Part shown: positions 1 to 10,098 of the stretch, piece by piece
How positions within the stretch are numbered: the first letter of the stretch is position 1
Layout of the letters: the number at the start of each line of letters is the position of its first letter
NCBI GenBank assembly: GCA_001513145.1
Contig: LFSP01000043.1
Coordinates: forward strand, 73,518 to 137,517
Length of the DNA: 64,000 nucleotides
Reading direction: 5' to 3'
Source: Clostridia bacterium DTU025
Lineage (GTDB): Bacteria; Bacillota; DTU025
Notes under the pieces: model-generated
What the model was told of the DNA's origin: nothing
The model's database searches: none
Seen by the model: only the letters and a program-made list of their open reading frames with translations
Program-made: the position numbers and the translations under genes

Positions 1-46
1 ACAGTCACAGTTACAGTCGCAGTTGATGGCCGCGAGTGCGCAGTGG

Positions 47-595
47 CTAGTCGCCGTTACACACCAGTTCGCAGGCGAAAAGCCGCTGGATGGAGACCCT
101 TATCTGAACGCATATCTCCTCGACGAAGGTTCTGCCGTCGTCTGAAATATCGCTGATCTCCAATATGATCTCGATGGTCTGGTTCGCCACTGTGTCGGTG
201 AACACTACCCCTGGTATCGGTATCTCGCACTGCAATGGCACACGCTCGAAACGGACTCTCTCGATCCCGTTGACGTCGGTGTAGGTAATCACCTTATCGA
301 CGTGCGCCAGCACTCTGACACCACCGTTCAGAACCTGCACGAAATCGATGACGGGAGTGAGCTCAGTATCGAACGGCAGATCGGGGTTTGCAGGGGGACA
401 GAGCGGGATTTCTCGCTCGTCACATACCTCGCAGGTGCCGCATGCGACTATCATGTACACCGGCTCGCATATGCACTCTGGGCACGGGTAGCCTCCGTGG
501 CCCGAAGATGCCAGGCAGCCTGCGGCGCCGACTCCCAGCGTCAACACCACTCCCAGGCAGAGGGTGAGCAGCGTGCGCATCACGTTCTTGAACAT
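47..595 (-). CDS. Secreted Cys-rich protein with SPOCS/DUF3794-like domain
   Basis: N-terminal hydrophobic signal segment, Cys-rich N-terminus, then a 'DKVITYTDVNG..RVRFERVPLQCEIPIPG' pattern resembling DUF3794; AGGAGG-like RBS upstream. Confidence 0.6.
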   Translation of the reverse strand: MFKNVMRTLLTLCLGVVLTLGVGAAGCLASSGHGGYPCPECICEPVYMIVACGTCEVCDEREIPLCPPANPDLPFDTELTPVIDFVQVLNGGVRVLAHVDKVITYTDVNGIERVRFERVPLQCEIPIPGVVFTDTVANQTIEIILEISDISDDGRTFVEEICVQIRVSIQRLFACELVCNGD

Positions 596-755
596 GGTAC
601 TCTTTCCTCCTCAATGCTAGAGTGTTGGGTTCGCTTCACGCTATTCTCAACCGCGATTCGAAGTCACGTTCTCTTGCGCACAAGATGAGCAGCTAACGGC
701 ATTAGGGCCTCAAGTTACAGTGGCTAAGTCTCAATGTGTCATTCGATATGTCCGC

Positions 756-880
756 GAGTGTCAAGTCAACGCGAAAGAGCCGCCGCCCACTGCCGCGGCT
801 GCCGGGGCCGACCCAGGGGTGGGTCGCTTTCGCAGGGCTTCGACCCGCCGGTGGGTCGAAGCAACCACTCTTTGACGCTC
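756..880. mobile_element. MITE-like element copy A (terminal inverted repeats GAGTGTCAAG / TTTGACGCTC)
   Basis: Imperfect TIRs and internal palindromes CGACCCAGGGGTGGGTCG (809-826) and CGACCCGCCGGTGGGTCG (841-858); aligns in inverted orientation with 6701-6872. Confidence 0.55.
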
Positions 881-1038
881 ACGTATGCCATGCGGAGCAA
901 TGTCATCTCAAAGCCTGCAGGGCTGGTGCCGTGTAGTCTGCGGCGACGCAGGCCCCGGGCGTTTCCCGGGTGTTTCCCCGGCATTCGCGTGGCATGAACG
1001 TTTCGGTGCTGAGACACACTACGACCCGAGGTGATCAA

Positions 1039-3333
1039 GTGGCGGTCGACAGCGTCTACCTGGGAGTTGATGTGGGGTCTACCACTGTGAAGGTGGCCGG
1101 CGTTGACGGCGATCGCAGCATGGTTGGCACTTCAGTCTATATGAGACTGGACCAATGCCCATCCCAGCTGGAAGCGGTGAAGCGGGCCGTCGGCGCCTAC
1201 CTTGAGAGCGTGGGCAACGCCGATGTGGCCGGGCTTGGGGTCACGGGAAGCGGACGGGAGCTGGTGGCGCTGCTTCTAGGCGCTGACCTGATCCGCACCG
1301 AGATCTTCGCCCACGCTGCGGGGCTCAACTACCTCCTCCGCAGCGGGCACGTGCCCGGCGTCACCTCGGCCCGCGCGCTCATAGAGATCGGCGGGCAGGA
1401 TTCCAAGCTCATCACCTTCGATGATGAGGGCATGCCGGCCTACTTCAACATGAACACCATCTGCTCGGCTGGCACCGGCGAGTTTCTCAAGCAACTTGGA
1501 GACGAGGCCGGGATCGCCCTGGACGAGCTGGGCCGGATCGCGCTGGAAAGCCCCGCGCCTGCGGTGATCGACGCAACGTGCACGGTTTTCTCAAAGCGAG
1601 ACTTCCGGCACCTTACTCAGAAGGGAGTGCCCCTGGCGGATCGGCTCATGGGCGCCTGCCTCGCTTTGGTCAGAAACTACATGCAGAACGTCGCCCGCAG
1701 CACTCAGCTGCTACCGCCGGTGTTCTTTCAGGGGGGAGTGGCGGCCAACGAGGCCGTGCGCCAGGGCTTCCAGCGGTACCTGGGGACTGAGGTGCACGTG
1801 ACCCCGTATGCCGGAGTGGTGGGCGCCATAGGGATGGCGGTGAGCGCTCACGAGACCATGGCGGACGCCTGTGGGCAAGCCCGGGCTACGGCAGACGGTG
1901 AGGTTGGCTCTCAGAGCAGCAGGTTTCGCCATGACTACGCGGAGCGCCAGTTCAGAAGCAGGGTGCGTCACTGCCACGGGTGCGGCAACGGTTGCGCCCT
2001 GGCCCAGGCCTTCGAGGTGGCGGACGGCGAGGAGTTGGTCATCGACACACTGGGCGGCCGGTGCGACGGCTGCCGCAATCCGGACAACGTGCGCAAGGAG
2101 CCGGTGTCCAGGGCGTTTGTGCTGCATGCGGCCTTCACGCGACCCCGGGGTGAGGCGTGGCAGGGGCGAGGGCGAGGAGGAGCGCGAGACCGGGGCCAGC
2201 CGAGACGCCTTCCTGACCTGGTCTACTCCGGCACTCGCCCGGTGCGCCCTTCGGAGGCCAGGCTCTTTGCCGGGATCGACGGCGGCTCCCGGGGGACCAA
2301 GTGGGCGCTGCTTGAGAGCCGTGGGCCTGATGTGAAGGTCCTGGGCACTGGCGCCGTGGACACCGCCGGCGATGCCATAGCAGCCCTGATGCAGGCCTTG
2401 CGGGAGCTCAAGGCCGCGATCCCGCTTGGACGTGAGCTCTCAGGCGTTGGCACCACCGGCAGCGCGGGCGAGCTGTTTCGCGATATCATCACCGCCCGGA
2501 GCAGGGACACAAGCGACGTGCGGTGCACCGAGATCGTGGCGCATTATGTGTGGGCTAGCCATTGGAAGCCCGACGTGGGCACCATCATCGACATCGGCGG
2601 GAACGACGCGAAGCTCATCCTTGTGGGCGATAGCGGCTTGGACTTCGCCATGAACGACAAGTGCGCGGCAGGCACCGGGTCGTTCATTGAGGCCGTGGCG
2701 CGCAGGTTCGGCGTGAGCCTTGAGGAATTCGCCCGAGAGGCGGAGGCGGCCGCGGAGCCCGCCCAGGTGGCAGGCAGGTGCGCGGTGTTCGGCGAGTCAG
2801 ACATCGTCCACAAGTCACGGCTTGGCTACGACAGGGGCGAGCTGTTCATGGGGCTATGCCATGCGGTGTGCCGGACGTTCCTGTCTGACCTGGGGCGAGG
2901 CCGCACCCTCGCCACGCCCATCGTGGCGCAGGGCGGCGCCTTCCTGATAGAGCCCCTGCAAACGGTCTTCAGGAAGGTGCTGGGGTTGAGTGATGACGAT
3001 TTCGTCGTTTCGGAGGACCCCGCCCAAGTGCTCTGTGCCGGAGCGCTCGGCGCGGCGCTGGTGGCCAGGGGCAGGTGGGAGCAGGGATTCGACAGCGCCT
3101 TCAAGGGCTTTGATGCGGTACTGTCGTCGTCGTACTCCACGGTCACCACCGTCTGCACCCAAGCAGGCTGCCATCGGAGATGCGACCGGGTGGTGGCGCT
3201 GCTGGAAAACGGGACGGTGTTGGCTGGTTACAGGAGCGTAGACTGTTCGTTCGCACACTTTTCCGGCCTGGCGGAGGATCCGGCCCAAAGGCGGCACATC
3301 CAGGCCATGCTGAAGGGAAGTGCGTGTGGTTGA
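1039..3333 (+). CDS. BadF/BadG/BcrA/BcrD-type ATPase, tandem duplicated (2-hydroxyacyl-CoA dehydratase activator-like)
   Basis: Two ASKHA-like halves: 'YLGVDVGSTTVK..CSAGTGEFL' and 'FAGIDGGSRGTKW..CAAGTGSFI'; GTG start at 1039 preferred, the listed ORF opens at 970. Confidence 0.85.
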   Translation: MAVDSVYLGVDVGSTTVKVAGVDGDRSMVGTSVYMRLDQCPSQLEAVKRAVGAYLESVGNADVAGLGVTGSGRELVALLLGADLIRTEIFAHAAGLNYLLRSGHVPGVTSARALIEIGGQDSKLITFDDEGMPAYFNMNTICSAGTGEFLKQLGDEAGIALDELGRIALESPAPAVIDATCTVFSKRDFRHLTQKGVPLADRLMGACLALVRNYMQNVARSTQLLPPVFFQGGVAANEAVRQGFQRYLGTEVHVTPYAGVVGAIGMAVSAHETMADACGQARATADGEVGSQSSRFRHDYAERQFRSRVRHCHGCGNGCALAQAFEVADGEELVIDTLGGRCDGCRNPDNVRKEPVSRAFVLHAAFTRPRGEAWQGRGRGGARDRGQPRRLPDLVYSGTRPVRPSEARLFAGIDGGSRGTKWALLESRGPDVKVLGTGAVDTAGDAIAALMQALRELKAAIPLGRELSGVGTTGSAGELFRDIITARSRDTSDVRCTEIVAHYVWASHWKPDVGTIIDIGGNDAKLILVGDSGLDFAMNDKCAAGTGSFIEAVARRFGVSLEEFAREAEAAAEPAQVAGRCAVFGESDIVHKSRLGYDRGELFMGLCHAVCRTFLSDLGRGRTLATPIVAQGGAFLIEPLQTVFRKVLGLSDDDFVVSEDPAQVLCAGALGAALVARGRWEQGFDSAFKGFDAVLSSSYSTVTTVCTQAGCHRRCDRVVALLENGTVLAGYRSVDCSFAHFSGLAEDPAQRRHIQAMLKGSACG

Positions 3334-5891
3334 AGGTAGGCTTCGTGGAGGCCTTCACCGGACACTATCGCTCCTCCAGGATGATCGCACGGTTCCTGGA
3401 GCTCATGGGCGTGGAGGTGGTGCGCAGCGGCATCACGACGCCGGCGATCCTTGAGGCCGGCACCACGCTGGCCAGCGCCGACTTCTGCGTGCCGCTCCGG
3501 GTGTACGTCGGCCACGTCCACAGGCTCCTTGCCGATCATCCGGATCTCGACTTCCTGCTTGCTCCCAACGTGCTGAGCGAGGACGGTAAGAGCTCCACGT
3601 GCGCGAAGTACCGAGATATCGGCGGCGTGGCGATGCGATCCCTGTGGCAGGTTACCGATTACTTTGCAGCGAAGGCCGGCTGTCAGGCCGGCTGTCAGAC
3701 CGGCTTCCGTGCAAGTGACGGCCGACTCTGTCGGTTTCCCACTGTCCTGATGCCAGACATCCGCAAACTTGACCCGTTGCATGCCCGAAACGTCTGCTAC
3801 GACGTGTACGCCGATATCGTGGGCTGGCCAAGGGCCGCTAAAGGCAGGCTGCTGCTGAGCAAGCCCATGCGGGCGCGGCTATTTCCCGAGCTACACACGC
3901 TGGAGCGGGCTGCCCGACAGGCTTACGAAGAGGCGGTGGCCTACGACGACGCCGCCATCAGGCGCATGGAGCAGGATCCCGGAAAGCCCAGACTGGCTTT
4001 GGTGGGAAGGGCGTACCTGGTGCAAGACCCCACGGTGAGCTGCGATGCGGCCAGGTGGTTCGCCAGGCGCGGCGTGAGCGTGATCTCCGTCGACGACGTT
4101 CCCAGGTCGGAACTGAGGGTCGATGACGTGCAGGGCTTCTACGACAGCCACCGGGAGCTTGAGGCCTTCGTCAGGTGGTGTGCGGAAACCGGCATGGACG
4201 GCGCCATCGTCATGGGCAGCTTCGGCTGCCACCCTGACGCATTCCAGCTGGATCACTTGGTGTGCCTCGCCCAGGGCCTGGGGCTTGCGGCATGGCCCAT
4301 CAGGTTCGACGAGAGCTCTGCTTACTCTGGCTTCTACACCAGATATGAGACGATCCTGTCGTTCCTGGAACAGCGCCGCGACCTGAGGTTGAGGCGTTCC
4401 AGCGTCGCTGGCGAGGTGTGCAGAGCCAGGAGGATAGACCCCTTCCCGGACAAGCGCGCCGGGATCGAGCCTCAAGGGGCGCAGCCGGCTGCGGTACCAG
4501 TCATAACCTGGCCAGACATGGGCGAGATACTGAACTGCGTCGTCAAGGAGTTCATGTGGCAGCTGGGGCTCCAAGGCTACACCGTTCCGCCTGCGCCAGT
4601 TGCTGAACGCGAGATGCTGCTGGGCAACGACCGCTACACAGAGGCGTGCTGCCCGTTCGCCCTTGCCACAGGGTCGCTGCGCCACTCGCTCAATGTCATC
4701 CTGGAGGAGCTGGAAGCGAGTGCGGCCGCAGGCGAGGGGGTTGAGCCGCGCCGGGTGGTGGTGCTGATGCTGAGGGGAGAGGGGCCGTGCACCTTCGGAT
4801 GGTACTCCATTGCCCAGAACGAGCTGCTCAAAGCCGAATACGGAGAGCGCTTCGCAAGGGGCGGGCACACCCTTCAGATGTCCACGTCCAGTATGGACGA
4901 CCTGTCCAGCGTGTTTCGACGAGTCTGTCCTCCAGGCACCACCGGCAACTTGGCCGCCGTCCTCAGCCTCTTTGACAGGTACAACGCGCCGTCGGCGCAC
5001 TGGCTTCAACGTGCGCTTGCCGCCCTCGGCATAGGCGCCGTGGCGCTGCCCATAGCGGCGCACGTATGGGCGAAGCTGCGGGTGGCCGAGAGGCTGCGGG
5101 AGCGGATGTTGATCCACAGCGCCCACGAGCTGGAGAGGGGAAGTGTGGCCCGGGCGTACTGGAAGGCCATGGAGCAGCTGGAGCAGGCACATACCCTGCC
5201 CGCCATGTGCGCTGCTCTGCGCCGGGGTCTCAGGCTCCTCAACTCGGTGCCCCACGACACGCTGGCGCGGCCTCGAGTGGTGGCGGTGGGCGAGATCTAC
5301 GTGCTGCTCGCCAGCTACGCCAATCGCGGGACCATCATGGGCCTCATGGGCAGGGAGGGGCTGGAGGTGGTGGAGGGCATCTCGCTATCGAAGTACATAC
5401 TGCACAGCGCCGGGGAGATAGTGCGGCGGGCCGTCTCGCGGACTTGGCCTGCGAGGCCCATACGGCGGCTGTTGGAGCGGTGCAACGTCCACATACTGGT
5501 TCAGCGGCTCAGGGACGGGTTCAGCCGTCCGTTCCTGCTCAAGGAGGTGGGCGGCGAGGGCGTGCCCACTGTGGCCGCCGCCCGCAGGGCGGTGGAGGAC
5601 GGCGTCGACGGCATAGTGCACGTCCATCCTTTCAAGTGCATGCCCGAGGCCATCGCGAAGGACGCCCTGAAGGAGCTCGCAGAAGTGTACGGCGTGCGCT
5701 ACCTTGCTCTCAGCTTTGACCGGGAGACTGAGATAGAGAGGCTCCGTACCGAGGTGAGCACTTACGCGTCGGTGCTGTCGGCAACGCGGCCGGCGCGTTT
5801 GCGCCCGGACGAGTGCAGACGCAGGCGCCTTCAGGGAGCGTTTTTCGACAGGGCTTTAGCACGGTATCGCTTGGGCAGGCATACCTCCTGA
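3322..5891 (+). CDS. DUF2229 / acyl-CoA dehydratase activase-related protein
   Basis: 'VGFVEAFTGHYRSSRMIARFLELMGVEVVRSGITTPAILEAG' start region typical of CoA enzyme activase-associated proteins; overlaps the upstream stop; exact start uncertain. Confidence 0.7.
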
Positions 5892-6012
5892 GGCGGGGGT
5901 GCGAGAAGCGCAGTATGCTGGGTGGCCCATATACATTCCGTCCCGAGCAGTCATAGGATGCTGTGGACTAACAGCGGAGTCCGACACTGCACGAGAGGAA
6001 GGTATTGCAGAG

Positions 6013-6510
6013 GTGAGTCTTACAGACGTTTATCAGTCTCCAGGTCATATGGGAATGCCTTCGCACATGCACGGCCGCCACTGCTACGATGAGGGCAAAG
6101 AGGATTGGAAGGTGCTGGCGAAGCTCACCGAGATCGAGCACATGGTCGGCGCCACCCGCGACATGGTTCGGGACATAGGCGGGGTGGTTAACGGGATAAA
6201 GGAATGCATGATGATGCGGCACGCTTGCCCGATGGACATGATGCCGCCTGCGACTCCTTACGCAACCCCGTTCGCGACTCCCATCACGGGCACGCCCATG
6301 ACGGTGCCGCCGTCAACGTACACCTGCCCTGGAGGGGGTACCATCGCTGTGCCCTCGACGCCCACCACCATGCCCATTGATACCACGCCGTTCGGAGGGA
6401 TGCCGTGCCCGGCGCCGTTTCCGACCACGCCTATGCCCGATACCAGCATTCCCCCGGCTCCGATGCCAGGGCCTATGAGCCCGTGCCCGGGAACGCCCCT
6501 CCTGGGCTAG
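6013..6510 (+). CDS. Pro/Thr/Met-rich low-complexity protein, putative spore coat-like
   Basis: GTG start with GAGGAAGG upstream; C-terminal half is MPxTPxxxP/CPG-rich; listed ORF opens at 5899. Confidence 0.5.
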   Translation: MSLTDVYQSPGHMGMPSHMHGRHCYDEGKEDWKVLAKLTEIEHMVGATRDMVRDIGGVVNGIKECMMMRHACPMDMMPPATPYATPFATPITGTPMTVPPSTYTCPGGGTIAVPSTPTTMPIDTTPFGGMPCPAPFPTTPMPDTSIPPAPMPGPMSPCPGTPLLG

Positions 6511-6593
6511 CTGCGGCCGGTTGCGCGCCGCAGGCGGCCGCAGGGGGCTCAAGAACCGCACACGCCGCCGTGAGGGCCTGAGCATTGGACGAT

Positions 6594-6631
6594 GAAGCCC
6601 CCGGTTCGGGATATGCCGACCCGGGGGCTTC
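6594..6631. terminator. Hairpin terminator candidate
   Basis: GAAGCCCCCGG ... CCGGGGGCTTC, 11-bp perfect stem; no strong T tract. Confidence 0.45.
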
Positions 6632-6700
6632 GCTGTCGCAAGCTGTTACAGGCCGCCGACGAGCTGGTGCCCCACGTCGGTCCGCAGGCTGGACAGGGGT

Positions 6701-6872
6701 GAGCGCCAAGGGGCGGACACGGTGACCCGCCGGTAGGTCGGTCTGGCGTGCCAACGACCCACCGGCGGGTCGAAGCTCCGCGAAAGCGACCAAACATAGG
6801 TCGGCTTGGGCGGCGAAGGCGGGCGGCGCAGTGGCAGCCCTTACACGCCTCTTTCACGCCGGCTTGACGCTC
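6701..6872. mobile_element. MITE-like element copy B (TIRs GAGCGCCAAG / CTTGACGCTC)
   Basis: 9/10 TIR match; internal GACCC...GGGTC palindromes; inverted homology to 756-880; abuts the gcvPB 3' end. Confidence 0.55.
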
Positions 6873-6883
6873 ACGAAGAGCGC

Positions 6884-8359
6884 TTAATCCGACTCGGATT
6901 TCGTGTGCCTGAGCACCGGCTTTCTGGCTGCCAGCGTGTCGTCGAGCCTGCTCACAGGTGTAGTGTGCGGCGCGGACTTCACCTTCTCCGGCTCGGCCTT
7001 GGCCTCCTCGGAGATCTGGATCATGGCGTTGATGAAGCCGTCCAACGTCTCGCGGCTCTCCGTCTCAGTGGGTTCGATCATCAGCGCCTCAGGCACGATC
7101 AGAGGGAAGTAGATCGTCGGCGCGTGGAACCCGAAGTCCAGCAGCCGCTTGGCGATGTCCAGAGTTGCAACGCCGTACTCGCTCTTGTATTTCTTCGCCG
7201 TGAGCACGCATTCGTGCATGCAGGTCCTATCGAACGCCACATCGTAGTAGGGCTTCAGCCTGCGCATGATGTAGTTGGCGTTCAGGACGGCATGCTCGCT
7301 CGCCTTGCGCAGGCCGTCGGGGCCCATCGACCGGATGTACGCGAAGGTCTTGACCAGCACTCCGAAGTTGCCGTGGAACGAGTGCACCCTGCCGATGGAC
7401 TGCGGCCTGTCGTCGTCCCACACGTACATCCCGGTTTCGGGATCGAGGGCCACCAGCGGGGTGGGCAGGAACGGCTCCAGGATGGGCTTCACGCCCACCG
7501 GTCCGGCGCCCGGGCCGCCGCCGCCGTGCGGGGTGGAGAAGGTCTTGTGCACGTTCAGGTGGACGACGTCGAATCCCAGGTCCCCCGGGCGGGTTCTGCC
7601 CATGATGGCGTTGAGATTAGCTCCGTCATAGTAGAGCAGCGCACCGCATCCGTGCACTATCTCGGCTATCTCGGTCACGTGCTCGTCGAACAGCCCCAGG
7701 GTGTTGGGGTTGGTAAGCATCATTGCCGCCACTTCAGGCCCGATCTTGTCCTTCAGATCCTCGATGTCCACGTTGCCGCGGCTGTCCGACTTCACCTCTA
7801 GGATGGTCATCCCTACGCCTGCGGCTGAGGCAGGGTTGGTGCCATGTGCCGAGTCGGGTACCAGGACCACCTTGCGACCGAAGTCTGCGCGGGAGTCGTG
7901 ATACGCCTTGATCAGCAGAAGCCCGGTGAGCTCGCCGTGGGCGCCCGCGGCCGGCTGAAGCGTGAACCTGCTCATGCCGGCGATCTCGCACAGGTACCTC
8001 TCCAGCTTGTACATGATCTCAAGGGCCCCCTGCACGGTATCTGCGGGCTGATCAGGGTGTATGCGGGCGAACCCGGGCAGTCTTGCCGCGTCCTCGTTCA
8101 CCTTGGGGTTGTACTTCATGGTGCACGAGCCCAGCGGGTAGAAACCGTTGTCAACTGAGTGGTTCAGCTGCGACAGGTTCACGAAGTGGCGAACCACGTC
8201 CACCTCGCTCACTTCAGGAAGGCCGGGGGCTTTGGCACGCAGGGCCGAGGACGGGAACATCGCTTCCAGCGAAGGCGTGGGCACCTCCGGGGCAGGCAGG
8301 GTCACGGCCGTGCGCCCGGGCACGCTCAGCTCAAATATGAGTCTCTGAGTGCGGCTCAT
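6884..8359 (-). CDS. gcvPB: Glycine dehydrogenase (decarboxylating) subunit 2
   Basis: P-protein PLP region '[23 protein letters not shown]'; gene order. Confidence 0.97.
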   Translation of the reverse strand: MSRTQRLIFELSVPGRTAVTLPAPEVPTPSLEAMFPSSALRAKAPGLPEVSEVDVVRHFVNLSQLNHSVDNGFYPLGSCTMKYNPKVNEDAARLPGFARIHPDQPADTVQGALEIMYKLERYLCEIAGMSRFTLQPAAGAHGELTGLLLIKAYHDSRADFGRKVVLVPDSAHGTNPASAAGVGMTILEVKSDSRGNVDIEDLKDKIGPEVAAMMLTNPNTLGLFDEHVTEIAEIVHGCGALLYYDGANLNAIMGRTRPGDLGFDVVHLNVHKTFSTPHGGGGPGAGPVGVKPILEPFLPTPLVALDPETGMYVWDDDRPQSIGRVHSFHGNFGVLVKTFAYIRSMGPDGLRKASEHAVLNANYIMRRLKPYYDVAFDRTCMHECVLTAKKYKSEYGVATLDIAKRLLDFGFHAPTIYFPLIVPEALMIEPTETESRETLDGFINAMIQISEEAKAEPEKVKSAPHTTPVSRLDDTLAARKPVLRHTKSESD

Positions 8360-9711
8360 GCTAGCACCTCCAGTTCCCGTACCAGGGCGTCAAGCTCCTC
8401 GCGGGTTCTCATCTCAGTCACTGCCCACAGCGAGTGGTCGGGAAGCTCCGGGTAGTCATCGCCTATGGGCCTTCCGCCCAGAATGCCCCTCTCCAGCAGG
8501 TCCTCGTTGATCTCGGCGGGGTCGCGGTGTGAGGCCACAACGAACTCGTTGAAGAAGGGCCCGGTGAACGGGGTGGAGAGCCCGTAGACGGAGTTGATGC
8601 GGTCGTGCAGGTAGTGCGCACGATACGTGCACAGCTCCGCCACCTTTCGCAGGCCGTGGGGGCCCATCAGGCTGAGATATATGGTTGCAGCCAGCGCGCA
8701 CAGCGCTTGGTTAGAGCAGATGTTGCTGGTGGCGTTCTCGCGCCGGATGTGCTGCTCGCGTGCCTGCAGCGTGAGAACGAAGCCACGGCGCCCTTTGGAA
8801 TCCACCGTCTGGCCCACCAGGCGGCCAGGCATCTTGCGAAGCAGCTTCGATGTGGTGGCGAAGAAGCCCAGGAGCGGCCCGCCGAAGCTCATGGGGATCC
8901 CCAGCGGCTGCCCCTCGCCCACTGCGATGTCGGCGCCGTACTCGCCCGGGGGAGCCAGGAGCCCCAATGAGATGGGGTTGACCACGCTCACGAACAGGCC
9001 TCCGGACTTATGCACGGCGTCCGCCAGCGCGGGCATGTCCTCCACTATGCCAAAGTAGTTGGGGCTCTGCACGATGAGGCACGCCACGTCGTCGAGCTTC
9101 CCGTCAAGAAGCGACAGCGACGTTAGGCCCCTTTTCATGCAGAAGCCTACCTCCCGCACCTCGATACCTCTGCCGGCTGCGTAAGTGGCCAGCACCTTTC
9201 GGTACGCTGGGTTCACCGTGCGCGCCACCAGCACCGTCGAACGCTTGGTGGAGGTGCAGGCCATGATGGCCGCTTCGGCTATGGCGGAGCCGGCCTCGTA
9301 CATGGAGGCGTTGGCCACGTCCATGGCGGTGAGCTCGCAGATCATCGTCTGGTACTCGAATATAGCCTGCAACGTTCCCTGGCTCACTTCAGCCTGATAC
9401 GGCGTGTAAGCCGTGTAGAACTCGCCCCTCTGCAGTATGTGCTGTATCACGCTGGGAACGTAGTGGTCGTAAATCCCGCCTCCCAGGTACACAGTGCAGT
9501 CATCGGCGCTCACACACTCATCCGACATCCGCCTGAGCTCAGCCATGAGCTCAGGCTCCGACATGGCCGGCGGCAACGCCAGCGGGCGGGCCAGCCTCAC
9601 GCTGGCTGGGATGTCGGCGAACAGCTCATCGATGGAGGTGACGCCGATGCTTTGGAGCATCTGCGCCACGTCCTCCTCAGTGTTGGGAATGAACCTGTGC
9701 GGCGAGCCCAT
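8356..9711 (-). CDS. gcvPA: Glycine dehydrogenase (decarboxylating) subunit 1
   Basis: '[29 protein letters not shown]'; start at 9711 overlaps the gcvH stop (TAATG). Confidence 0.97.
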   Translation of the reverse strand: MGSPHRFIPNTEEDVAQMLQSIGVTSIDELFADIPASVRLARPLALPPAMSEPELMAELRRMSDECVSADDCTVYLGGGIYDHYVPSVIQHILQRGEFYTAYTPYQAEVSQGTLQAIFEYQTMICELTAMDVANASMYEAGSAIAEAAIMACTSTKRSTVLVARTVNPAYRKVLATYAAGRGIEVREVGFCMKRGLTSLSLLDGKLDDVACLIVQSPNYFGIVEDMPALADAVHKSGGLFVSVVNPISLGLLAPPGEYGADIAVGEGQPLGIPMSFGGPLLGFFATTSKLLRKMPGRLVGQTVDSKGRRGFVLTLQAREQHIRRENATSNICSNQALCALAATIYLSLMGPHGLRKVAELCTYRAHYLHDRINSVYGLSTPFTGPFFNEFVVASHRDPAEINEDLLERGILGGRPIGDDYPELPDHSLWAVTEMRTREELDALVRELEVLA

Positions 9712-10091
9712 TAGTGGCCCGCCTCCTTCAGGTAAGCATCGTACTCGGCTCTGGTCATCAGGGTTTCGAACTCGGCGGGGTCGCTGATGCGCACCTTGGC
9801 GATCCACGCTGAGCCCTCAGGGTCCTCGTTGAGCAGCGCCGATTCCTCGGCGAGCTCCTCGTTGACCTCATCCACGACGCCGCCCACGGGAGCGTAAACG
9901 TCCGATGCGGCCTTCACCGACTCCACCACCGCGAGCTTCTCTCCAGCCTCCACCCGCGTTCCGATCTCCGGCAGCTCAACGTAGATGATATCTCCCAGTT
10001 CGCCCACGGCGTACTCGGTGATCCCTATGATGGCGATGTCGCCGTCCAGCTCAACCCACTCGTGTTCGCGTGAGAACCTCTTCTCAGACAT
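9711..10091 (-). CDS. gcvH: Glycine cleavage system H protein
   Basis: Lipoyl motif 'GEKLAVVESVKAASDVYAPVGG'. Confidence 0.97.
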   Translation of the reverse strand: MSEKRFSREHEWVELDGDIAIIGITEYAVGELGDIIYVELPEIGTRVEAGEKLAVVESVKAASDVYAPVGGVVDEVNEELAEESALLNEDPEGSAWIAKVRISDPAEFETLMTRAEYDAYLKEAGH

Positions 10092-10098
10092 GTGCTCT

